Shown here: positions 54,208 through 64,000 of the stretch, one piece after another
How the letters are laid out: each line of letters begins with the position of its first letter
How positions within the stretch are numbered: position 1 is the first letter of the stretch
From: Roseiarcus sp963776665
GTDB lineage: Bacteria > Pseudomonadota > Alphaproteobacteria > Rhizobiales > Beijerinckiaceae
Direction: 5' to 3'
Assembly: GCA_963776665.1 (NCBI GenBank)
Contig: CAVZNQ010000013.1
Location: 371,931 to 435,930 of the forward strand
DNA: 64,000 nt
Position numbers and translations under genes: made by a program
Notes under the pieces: generated by a model
The model's database searches: none
What the model was told of the DNA's origin: nothing
Seen by the model: only the letters and a program-made list of their open reading frames with translations

Positions 54208-54419
54208 ATTGCGCGTCGCAGTCGGGCCCCCCCTTGCGGGTCTTCGTGAGATCTACTCGAACGCGATGATACGGCTTCCAGTCGTCCTTCATGCCGACGA
54301 CAATCCTTCCCCCCCTTGCTGAAATGCGGTCTACTCGATAGGACAACAGTCCGCATCAAGGTCTCGCGAATCCGCGCCGGCGGCCTTACCCCGCGGCGTC
54401 GCGCGGCAGAAAGATCAAG
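54208..54419. other. Leader region of the glucan synthase gene with an imperfect repeat
   Basis: No gene seen. Two C-runs, each followed by TTGC (54229-54239 and 54309-54319), head imperfect direct repeats of about 35 bp that also share (A/G)TCTACTCGA. No clear promoter or ribosome binding site was found before the glucan synthase frame. Confidence 0.4.
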
Positions 54420-57400
54420 TTGAAAGTCTTCTTGCGCGGCGCCTTTGAAGGCGCGCGTGGTTTGTCGCCTTGGGATAACCGAGAACCCATTCGCGAAGAA
54501 CTCTTTGGCGTTGAGCGCCTCGAGGAACATGCCCGCAGTCTTGCGCTCGCGCAGATTGTGTCGTCGCGGGCGAGTAAGGGGCGACTTCTGGCGACGCGTC
54601 TCGCCGATAATCGAGCCGTTCTGCTCGGCGCCTATCGTTCCACCGTTAGCGCGATCAATGACGGTCGTCCCATTACGCCCGCAGCGGAATGGCTCGTCGA
54701 TAACTATCATCTCGTGGAAAAGCAGATCCACGAGATTCACTCGGACCTACCGCCCGGCTATTACCGTCAACTTCCTAAACTCGCGGCTGGCCCGTTCACG
54801 GGCTATCCTAGAGTGTTCGGCATCGCCTGGGCCTTCGTCGCGCATACCGACAGCCGTTTCGACCCAGAGATGCTGGTTCGCTTCGTTAGGGCCTATCAAG
54901 AGGTGCAGCCGCTCACTATCGGTGAGCTCTGGGCAGCGTCGATCACGCTCCGGATCGTTCTGATTGAGAATCTCGGACGCCTCGCGCAGCAGATTACCAC
55001 GAGCCGCGCCGAGAGGCATATGGCGGACGGACTCGCCGACCGTCTGCTTGGCGCGGGTGGCCGACGGGCCGAGTTTGCCGCCATTGTTCTCGCAGAGCAT
55101 GATCGTCGGCCGCTATCGCGCGCATTCGCGGTCCAGCTCGTACATCGGTTACGCGATCAAGATCCGATGGTCACCCCCGCGCTGAAATGGCTCGACGAGC
55201 GTCTGACGACTTAGGACACGACGGCCGAGTTAGCGGTGCGCGATGTCCATCGCCAGCAAGGCGCAGCGAATGTCTCCGTTCGCAACATCATTACCAGTTT
55301 GCGCCTGATTTCCGACGTCGACTGGAAGCAATTGTTCGAGCGATTGAGCCTCGTCGACGCAGTCCTTGCTGCCGACAGCAGCTTCGAAAGCATGGATTTC
55401 CCAACGCGCACGCTCTACCGTAGCGCGATCGAAGATCTGTCGCGCGGCTCTAACCGCACCGAGCTCGACATCGCCAGTGCCGCCGTCCTAGCTGCAAAGC
55501 AGGCCGGGGCCGATGCGCCGGCAATGGAACAGGAGCGCCGTGGGGATCCGGGATACATCCTGCTCGGCGGCGGGCGCCGCGCCTTCGAAAGGTCGGTAAC
55601 CTATCACCGGCCCTTGCGAAGCTGGGCGTCGCGCATCAACCGATCTGTCGGCGTCGGCGGCTATGTGACATTGATCTCTCTTGTCTCCGCAATCTTTCTA
55701 GCGGCGCCGCTGCTTGCCCTTGATGCAGTCGGGGTTGGCCCGGCAGTTCTTGGCCTGCTTGGTGTACTCGGCGCCATTCCTGCGGTGGACGCCGCTGTGG
55801 CGCTGGTCAATCGCGGGGTCAACATTGGCTTTGCGGCATCGCTGCTCCCGGCTCTGGAGTTACTCGAAGGGGTACCCGCTCATCTGCGCACGCTCGTCGC
55901 CGTGCCAACGTTGCTCACCACGTTGGAGGGCGTCGAAGACCTGATCGAACGCCTCGAGATTCACCACCTTGCGAGCCCCGAAGGCGATCTGCATTTCGCA
56001 TTGCTGACCGACTGGGCCGACGCAGTGAGCGAGCACGCTGAGGGCGACGCTCTACTCATCACCGCTGCGGCGGACGGCGTCGCGCGTCTCAATTTGCGCT
56101 ATGGCCCGGCGCCGGGCGGAACGCGTTTCCACCTTCTTCACCGACGGCGGGTCTGGAATGAGGGTGAATCGCGGTGGATCGGATGGGAGCGCAAGCGCGG
56201 CAAGCTCCACGAACTGAACCGGCTGCTGCGCGGCGCGGCTGACACCACTTTCTTGGACGTGGGCTTCGGAACGCCTTCAGCCCCGATGGGCATTCGCTAC
56301 GTCGTGACGCTTGATTCGGACACTCGATTGCCGCGCGATGCGGTGCGTCGCTTGATCGGCAAGATGGCGCATCCGCTGAACCGGCCCCGCCTCGACCCCG
56401 ATGGGCGGCGTGTTGTCGACGGCTACGCCGTCCTACAACCTCGCGTCACGCCGTCGCTGCCGATCGGCGGGGAAGGCTCGCTCTTCCAGAGAATCTTCTC
56501 GAGCGTTAGCGGCATCGATCCGTACGCCTCGGCAGTTTCCGACGTTTATCAGGATCTGTTCGGGGAAGGATCCTATGCCGGAAAAGGCATCTACGACGTC
56601 GACGCTTTCGAGGCTGCGCTCGCGAATCGCGCGCCAGAACTCGACCCTCCTTAGCCACGATCTGTTCGAGGGCGTGTTCGCGCGCGCGGGCCTCGCCTCG
56701 GATGTCGAGGTCGTCGAGGAATTCCCGGCTCGCTACGACGTCGGCGCGAATCGCCATCACCGCTGGGCGCGTGGCGACTGGCAATTGCTTCCCTGGATTT
56801 TTGGACGTGGGCCGTCACAGCTCGGAAACGCGCAGGTGTCCAGCGTACTTCCGGCTATCGGCCGTTGGAAAATGCTGGACAATCTGCGCCGCACGCTCTC
56901 TGCGCCCGCGGCGGTCCTTGCGTTGCTAGCGGGTTGGACCCTCCCGCTCGGCGCGGGGTTGATTTGGACTCTGTTCGTTGTCCTGACGATCGTGCTGCCG
57001 ACATTCATTCCGGTCGTCGCCGCGATTCCCCCCCGCCGTCCGGGCGTAACGATATCAAGCCATTTGAACGCGTTCAGCCATGATTTAAGCCTTGCATGGA
57101 GTCTGTCGATACTGACCGTCGTGTTTCTAGCCGATCAGGCATGGCTCATGGCGGATGCGATCGGGCGCACGCTCTGGCGCCTCGGCGTGACCCGGCGCCA
57201 TTTGCTCGAATGGGTTCCAGCCGCGCAGGCGACGATCGGACCACGTTTGGATCTAATGGGATTCGCACGCCGAATGACGGGTGCGATAGTCATTGGCTCC
57301 GCCGCCGCAGTCGTCGCGTTGGCGTCTCCCCTTGGTTGTTGGCCGGTGGCGCTTCCCTTCGCTGCGCTCTGGCTCGCTTCACCCGCCGTCGCACGCTTTG

Positions 57401-60400
57401 TAAGCCTGCCTCCCGCCGCCTCCTCTCGTCTAGCTATGACGGACGCCGACGAGCGGGCGTTACGGCGGACCGCTCGCCGCACTTGGAGATACTTTGAGAC
57501 GTTCGTGACGTCGGCTGACAACATGCTGCCGCCCGATAATTTTCAGGACGATCCGGTGCCTGCAGTTGCGCATCGGACCTCGCCGACCAATATCGGGCTC
57601 TATCTTCTTTCGATCGTTTGCGCACGTGATTTCGGTTGGATCGGGACCGCTCAAGCGATCGATCGTTTTGAAGCGACGCTCGCGACCATGGGTCGCATGC
57701 AACGCATGCGCGGTCATTTCCTAAACTGGTACGACACGAGAGATCTTCGACCACTGGAGCCAAGATACGTATCCACCGTCGACAGCGGGAACTTGGCAGG
57801 ACATCTCATCGCGCTCGCCAATGCGTGCAAAGAGTGGATTGACCGTCCGTTCGATGTGGCGCGGCGCTTCAGCGGCGTCGCCGACGCGCTCGACATAACC
57901 CGTGCCGAATGTGCGCGCCTGCGTGACGGCCGCAAGACCCAGACCGTGACCTTGCATCAGTTAGACGACGCGCTCGCCGCGGTCGCGGCGGCTTTGCAAC
58001 AGATTTCACTTTCGCAGGTTGACTATCAAGCGCAGTTCGCCGGTCTTGGCGCCCATGCCGAAGTCATGGTCGACATCGCGAGTGCGCTCGCTGTCGAACG
58101 TGGCGACGGGATGAGCGCGGATATGCTGCTTTGGGCGCGCGCGGTCTTAAGTTCGATCCAAGCCCATCAGCACGATCTCGCGGAAGTAGCAGAGGCGGGC
58201 GGTATCCAGCGTGAAAGGCTCGCTATTCTCGCAAGCTCGGCGCGGTCGACAGCGCTTGCGATGGAGTTCGGGTTCCTAGTCGACCACGACCGGCATTTGC
58301 TGTCGATCGGATATCTCCTCAACGAAGGCGCACTCGATCAGAACTGTTACGACCTCCTGGCTTCCGAGGCGCGGCTCGCGAGCTTCTTCGCGATCGCCAA
58401 AGGCGACGTCGCGGCGAGGCATTGGTTTCGGCTAGGCCGCGCCGCGACGCCCGTTGGGCGCGGCGCGGCGTTGATCTCCTGGTCAGGATCCATGTTTGAA
58501 TATCTGATGCCCTCGCTTGTCATGCGAGCTCCGACGGGAAGCCTGCTTGAGCAGACAAACCGTCTGATCGTGCACCGTCAGATAGCCTACGCCGCGAAAC
58601 TCGGATTGCCGTGGGGCATATCCGAATCTGCCTATAACGCGCGAGATTTGGAACGGACCTATCAATACTCCAATTTCGGCGTTCCTGGCCTCGGGCTGAA
58701 ACGCGGCCTCGGCGAGAACAAAGTCATCGCGCCCTACGCAACCGCTCTGGCCGCGATGGTCGAGCCGCGGGCGGCGGTCGCCAATCTCAACCGTTTGGCG
58801 GAGATCGGGGCGCAAGGTCGATATGGGTTCTACGAGGCTTTGGACTACACGCCAGCGCGGCTTCCGGAGGGCGAAAGCGTCGCGATAGTCCACGCCTTCA
58901 TGGCGCATCATCAGGGCATGACGATTGTCGCCATCGCCGACGCCTTGTTGGACGGTTCGATGCGCGCGCGGTTCCATGGCGAGCCGATCGTCAAGGCGAC
59001 CGAACTGCTTCTGCAAGAACGCATGCCGCGCGACGTTGCGGCGACCCGTCTTTGGGCCGCGGACGTGAAGTCGGCTGCCGGCGCTCGCAACGTCGAACCG
59101 TTGGGAGGTCGTCGGTTCGCCTCCGCGCAACAGGCCACGCCCGCCACCCATCTGCTTTCTAACGGCCGCTACGCGACGATGCTCACCGCCGCCGGCTCGG
59201 GATACAGCCGCTGGGGTGATCTGGCGCTGACGCGCTGGCGTGAGGATGCGACCTGCGACGACTCAGGTTTCTATATATACGTCAAAGACTTGCGCGCTGG
59301 CGTTGCTTGGTCGGCCGGCTTTCAACCGAGCGGGGTCGAGCCGGACAATTATGCCGTCATCTTCGACGAGGATCGCGCGGAGATCACGCGGCGCGACGGC
59401 TCGCTGACGACGACCTTGGACGTGATCGTATCCGCCGAGGACGACGCGGAAGTTCGCCGGGTTTCGATGACAAACTCCGGAAGCCGCCCCCGCGACCTCG
59501 AGATCACATCCTACGCCGAACTTGTCCTCGCGTTCCAGACCGCCGACCTTGCGCATCCCGCTTTCTCGAAGCTGTTCGTAGTAACGGAATATCTTCCCGA
59601 TGTCGGCGCCATCCTTGCGACGCGGCGAAGGCGGGCGCCGAGCGACCCCGAAATCTGGGCCGCGCACCTAACGGTTGTTGAAGGCGAGACTGTCGGCGCG
59701 CAGGAATTCGAGACAGACAGGGCGCGATTCCTCGGTCGCAGCCACACTGTCCGCGCGCCGATCGCGATCATGGACAGCCGGCCGCTCTCGAACTCAATTG
59801 GCGCGGTCCTCGATCCTATCTTCTCCATCCGCCGACGCATCCGCGTTGCGCCTGGCGCGACTGTTCGAGTCGCCTTTTGGACGATTGCCGCCGACAGTCG
59901 CGAAGCGCTTCTCGACGGCGTCGACAAACACCGCGACGTCACCGCATTCACACGCGCGTCGACGCTCGCCTGGACGCAGCGCCAGGTGCAATTGCACCAC
60001 CTTGACATCACCGCGGGCGAAGCGAGCCTGTTTCAGCGGCTCGCAGGGCATGTGATTTTCGCTGCGCCCGCCATGCGGCCCTCCTCGGATACGATTCGGC
60101 GGGGCTCTGGCGCGCAGTCGGGCCTATGGGCGCAAGGCATTTCCGGGGATCTGCCGATCGTTCTTTTGCGCATCTCGGACATCGAACACCTCGACATCGT
60201 CCGAGAGCTTCTGCAGGCGCACGAATATTGGCGGATGAAGCAGCTCGCCGTCGATCTCGTGATCCTGAACGATCGCCAGTCCTCCTATGTCCAGGAGCTT
60301 CAAGTCGCGATCGAGACCCTAGTGCGGACGAGCAGGTCGTCTCCGCTGCCGGGCGCGGAGCACCGACCCGGCCGCGTCTTCCTGTTGCGCGCCGACCTGA

Positions 60401-62985
60401 TCGCAGCCGAAACGAAGGGACTTCTACCATCGGTCGCGCGGATCGTTCTTGTGGCGCAACGCGGCAGACTGTTCGAGCAGCTCGATCGCATCCTGGAGCC
60501 TATTGCGCCCGCGAAACCCGCGCGAAGGCGGGCCCTCCCTCGCTTGAGCGGGCCTGAAAGAGCTCGAACCCCGGATCTCGAATTTTTCAACGGTCTCGGC
60601 GGGTTCGCGCGAAATGGACAAGAGTACGTGACGGTCCTTGGGCCTGGCCAGTCGACACCCGCGCCTTGGATCAATGTCATCGCCAATTCGGCGTTCGGCT
60701 TCCAGACGGGAACCGAGGGCGGCGGCTACACATGGTCGGTCAACAGCCGTGAGAATCAGATCACCCCGTGGTCGAATGATCCGGTGAGCGATCGTTCGGG
60801 CGAAGCGTTCTATCTCCTCGACAATGACACGGGCGATCTCTGGACTCCCACAGCGCTGCCGATCCGCGACCCCGCGGCGACCTATGTCACCCGGCATGGT
60901 CGTGGATACAGCCGGTTCGAGCATGTGGGACATGAGATTGCTTCGGATCTGCTCCAGTACGTGCCGGTCGACGATCCGATCAAGATTTCGCGCCTTGTGT
61001 TGACCAATCGTTCGATCCGGGCTCGTCGTATCAGCGTTACAGCCTACGTCGAATGGGTTCTTGGCTCGGCGCGGTCCGCGTCACTGCCGTTTGTTTCGAC
61101 TGAGATCGACGCCGCCACCGGCGCGATGTTCGCCCACAATTCCTGGAACTTAAGCTTTGGCTCGCGCGTCGCCTTCGCGGACCTGTGCGGGGTCCAGACC
61201 AGCTGGACGGGCGATCGGCGCGAATTCATCGGTCGAAACGGCACGCTCGCAAACCCCGCTGCGCTCTCCGTCTCCGCCGCGCTCTCCAAGACAGTTGGGG
61301 CGGGCCTCGATCCCTGCGCGGCTTTGAGCGCCGCAATCGAATTGTCGCCCGGCGAGTCAATCGAGGTCATTTTCTTGCTAGGCGAAGCCGAAAGCGAGGA
61401 AGCGGCGCGCGGCCTCATCATCCATTATCGCGCAGCCGATTTCGACGCGGTCGAGGCGGACGTCGAACGCCAATGGGACGAAATCCTTGGCTCGATCTTC
61501 GTGAAGACGCCGGATCGGTCCATGGACGTCATGCTCAACGGCTGGCTGCTCTACCAGACCCTAAGCTGTCGGTTCTGGGCGCGTTCCGGATTCTATCAGG
61601 CCAGCGGCGCCTATGGTTTCCGCGATCAGTTGCAGGATGGCATGGCGCTCGCCATGACACGGCCCATGCTGACCCGCGATCATCTGCTGCGGGCCACCGC
61701 GCGACAGTTCGTCGAAGGCGACGTCCAGCATTGGTGGCTGCCGCATTCGGGTCAGGGCGTGCGAAGCCGCATCTCGGACGATCGCCCCTGGCTCGCCTAT
61801 GCGGTCGCCCACTACGTCGACGCAACCGGCGACTTCGCCATCCTCGATGAAAACGTCCCATTCTTGGAAGGCCAGACGCTCGAGCCAGCAGAGCATGACT
61901 GTTTTTTCAATCCGACCATCTCCGATCAAACAGCGACCGTCTTCGAGCATTGCGCTCTTGCGCTCGACGCCTCTCTTGAGCTCGGCGTCCATGGTCTTCC
62001 CTTGATGGGGACAGGCGACTGGAACGATGGCATGAACCGCGTAGGCGAAGAAGGTCGCGGCGAAAGCGTTTGGCTCGGCTGGTTCCTCCACGCGGCGTTG
62101 ATGGCCTTCGTTCCGATCGCCGAGAAGCGCCGGGAAAGACGCAGAGCCGCGAGATGGAGCGCGCACGCCGCTGCTTTGCAAGCCTCGCTCGAACACGAAG
62201 CATGGGATGGAGAATGGTATCGGCGCGCCTTTTTCGACAACGGCGAGCCACTAGGCACGTCGGCGAGCGACGAATGCCGCATCGATTCGATCGCCCAATC
62301 CTGGGCGACGCTATCGGGCGGGGCCGGACGCGAGCGGGCGGCGCAGGTGATGAACGCGGTCGAGCGGGAGCTGATCCGGCGCGACGAGGGCCTTGCGTTG
62401 TTGTTCGCGCCGCCATTTGACAAGACCGCGCTGGATCCCGGCTACATCAAGGGCTACCCGCCAGGAATTCGCGAGAACGGCGGCCAGTATACCCATGCGG
62501 CCCTGTGGTCGGTGATGGCCTTCGCTGCGCTCGGCGAAGGTGACAAGGCGGCCGACCTATTCTCGTTACTCAACCCCATCAATCATGCGCGAACTCGCTC
62601 GGACGTGCATCGCTATAAAGTGGAGCCCTATGTCGTCGCGGCCGACATCTATTCGAGCGCGCCCCATATCGGACGCGGCGGTTGGACGTGGTACACGGGC
62701 TCGGCGGGCTGGATGCAGCGCGCCGGCGTCGAGAGCATTCTCGGGCTTCGCATCTACGGCGCTTACTTGCATCTTAACCCCTGCATTCCGAAAAGCTGGG
62801 CGAGGTTTGAGATGACGGTTCGCCGTCAATCCGCGCAATACGAGATCACGGTCCACAATCCGGCCGGGGTCAGTCGGGGCATTTGCTTTGCTGAGATGGA
62901 TGGGGTTGAAATCTCGGAGCGACCCTTGCGACTGCCCATCGTCGACGACGGTGCCGTACATCGCGTTCTCGTAAAATTGGGCTGA
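54420..62985 (+). CDS. ndvB: Cyclic beta-1,2-glucan synthase (NdvB/Cgs-like), interrupted by TAG and a frameshift
   Basis: A giant inner-membrane enzyme that makes periplasmic cyclic glucans from UDP-glucose. The composite is about 2,850 aa, as in known NdvB/Cgs. The N-terminal part starts WDNREPIREELFGVERLEEH. A TAG at 55212-55214 replaces an expected sense codon (probably CAG), with the same frame continuing DTTAELAVRDVHRQQGAANV. The GT84 part has LDSDTRLPRDAV and FGEGSYAGKGIYDVDAFEA, then one extra base near 56640, then TLLSHDLFEGVFARAGL and HHRWARGDWQLLPWI. Membrane helices follow. The C-terminal GH94-type phosphorylase region has TGDWNDGMNRVGEEGRGESV, GYPPGIRENGGQYTHAALWS and GGWTWYTGSAGWMQR. 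The start is unclear (TTG 54420 only). It may be a real pseudogene or carry sequence errors. Confidence 0.88.
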
Positions 62986-63527
62986 TTTCGCGCAACATAA
63001 CCTACGGAGCGCATTGAAGCGGGGAACCGCCGGCGCCTCGCAATTCTCTAGCAGCCGATGTGTTGTGAGAACTCGTGCCGCTTTTCGCGATTGTCAGGCC
63101 GAAACGGTGCTATTTGGTCATCGCGCCTCTGGGCGCTCTTCAAGGTCTCGGCAATCTTCCTATCATCGGCGATTTTGACTCTTCTAAGGGCTTTGTTTTC
63201 CATAAGTTTCTTCCAAGTCAGAATGAATTGAGCCAAACGCCGGCCTTGACTCATCTTTCGTTAGAAGCGGAAACGCAGAAGAGGTCCGTCAGGTTCCCGC
63301 AGACCCGGCGCGGAAAACAAGCAGGGCGTTCCGCCCTTGTCCTCGGCGTCGACGGCGAAGCCGGATGCCGCTTGGCATCTTCAAGAAGCCAACCTAATAT
63401 TGATGGATGGTTTACCTGTCGCGCCGCCCGATGATAGGACTGGCAAACTTGGGGCTGGCAAACTGAACCTCGAAGTCTCAATGCCGCCGCGATCGTTTGC
63501 GGCGGTCCATTCCGCGAATTGAGCGAG
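62986..63527. other. Intergenic region, AT-richer, mostly non-coding
   Basis: About 540 bp between ndvB and the glucoamylase-like gene. The sequence is lower in GC around 63060-63260. It holds one possible tiny gene on the minus strand (listed separately). I see no terminator with a T-run and no IS ends. Confidence 0.4.
63048..63203 (-). CDS. Possible 51-aa basic protein
   Basis: From ATG 63203 the frame reads MENKALRRVKIADDRKIAET, continues with KSAQRRDDQIAPFRP and ends HEFSQHIGC. The charged, helical composition looks protein-like and unlike a shadow of a GC-rich gene, but I recognise no family. There is no strong ribosome binding site. It may be an ancestral fragment. Confidence 0.3.
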   Translation of the reverse strand: MENKALRRVKIADDRKIAETLKSAQRRDDQIAPFRPDNREKRHEFSQHIGC

Positions 63528-64000
63528 ATGGGCGAATTGGCGGGGATTTCGGACGAGGCGCTGATCGCCCGACTGCAGCGCGCCGCCTTTTCCTATTTGA
63601 TCGATTACGCCGATGACGATACCGGCCTCGTCGCGGATACTTCGCGCCAGGGGTCGCCATGCAGCATCGCCGTGGTCGGATTTGCGCTGTCCTGTTATCC
63701 GGTCGCGGTCCAGAACGGCTGGCTTTCGCGTGCAGACGCCGCTGCTCGGACTTCTAAAATTCTCCAGATTCTTCTTGCGAAGCCCACAGACCGATGCGCC
63801 CGATGCGACCGGTTACAAAGGATTTTATTATCACTTCCTCGACATGGGGACGGGCAAGCGCGTATGGCAGTGCGAACTCTCGCTGGTCGATACCGCGCTG
63901 CTGATCGCGGGCGTCCTGGTGGCCGAATGCTATTTCGACGCCGAGGGCGAGAGGAAGATTCGTGACGGCCGACGCGTTGTATCGCCGTGTCGACTGGCGC
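63528..64000 (+). CDS. Glucoamylase-like protein (cyclic-glucan associated), 3' truncated, two +1 frameshifts
   Basis: The start of a COG5368-type glycoamylase-like protein, a family often found beside or fused to cyclic beta-glucan synthases. ATG 63528 begins MGELAGISDEALIARLQRAA; FSYLIDYADDDTGLVADTSR and CSIAVVGFALSCYPVAVQNG follow. The frame must change near 63768 to reach RSPQTDAPDATGYKGFYYHF and LDMGTGKRVWQCELSLVDTA, and again near 63967 to reach ADALYRRVDWR at the window edge. Both changes are one extra base. The position after ndvB supports a role in glucan processing. Confidence 0.82.

Noticed and set aside
54015..54740. A 241-codon minus-strand frame at the start of ndvB
   Set aside because: Mostly antisense to the conserved NdvB N-terminus; no ribosome binding site or domain.
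63075..63434. A 119-codon + strand frame between ndvB and the glucoamylase-like gene
   Set aside because: No ribosome binding site, composition changes along its length, and it overlaps a more protein-like short frame on the other strand.

Overview
The window looks like chromosomal DNA of a GC-rich alphaproteobacterium of the order Hyphomicrobiales (Rhizobiales), probably a methylotroph- or phototroph-like member of the Beijerinckiaceae/Methylocystaceae type. This rests on gene content: ethylmalonyl-CoA pathway genes beside PHB genes, a fused ureAB, a TrcR/DUF1013 regulator, the hemD-mitofilin-hemY order, the rpiA-DUF2059-gor order, and cyclic beta-1,2-glucan synthase. No rRNA or complete tRNA is present, so the placement is inference.

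Layout. 0-8 kb: acetyl-CoA assimilation. It holds phaA (5' end cut by the window edge), phaB, a SAF-domain oxidoreductase, a PhyH dioxygenase, ethylmalonyl-CoA mutase, a small membrane protein and crotonyl-CoA carboxylase/reductase. 8-20 kb: rpiA, DUF2059 protein, glutathione reductase, a Pro/Ala-rich membrane protein, priA, a CDGSH protein, rplS, a DHFR-like protein and smc. 20.2-21.4 kb: an AT-richer stretch with no convincing gene. 21-26 kb: thioredoxin-like protein, a small secreted protein, and envelope sugar genes kdsD, galU and galE. 26-30 kb: a liv-type ABC transporter without its binding protein, then a PEP-CTERM protein. 30-38 kb: ferredoxin-type reductase, hemY, mitofilin-like protein, hemD, an unusual two-gene PIN-like operon where hemC is often found, and tsaD. 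38-46 kb: trcR, pyrimidine catabolism preTA, a conserved small protein, an O-antigen-ligase-like protein, a GT39 transferase and an EamA exporter. 46.6-50.4 kb: ureD, ureAB, an embedded PIN gene and ureC. 50.5-52.4 kb: three copies of one small cupin gene (one frameshifted, one fragment, one intact) around a DoxX gene. 52.4 kb to the end: a probable integrated element. It starts at a 45-bp 3' fragment of a tRNA-Lys(CTT) gene, followed by a tyrosine integrase, a broken small gene, a huge interrupted cyclic glucan synthase gene and the start of a glucoamylase-like gene.

A dominant technical feature is the number of single-base frameshifts. I find about fourteen in genes that are otherwise well conserved, some of them normally essential (smc, hemD). 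Twelve are +1 (one extra base). This points to insertion-type sequencing or assembly error rather than gene decay, so I annotate most affected genes as single loci. The ndvB-like gene also carries an in-frame TAG.

The most biologically curious items are the PIN-like/OB-like gene pair between hemD and tsaD, a PIN-domain gene inside the urease operon (each PIN protein lacks one canonical acidic residue), the cupin triplication, and the tRNA-Lys island carrying glucan synthesis.
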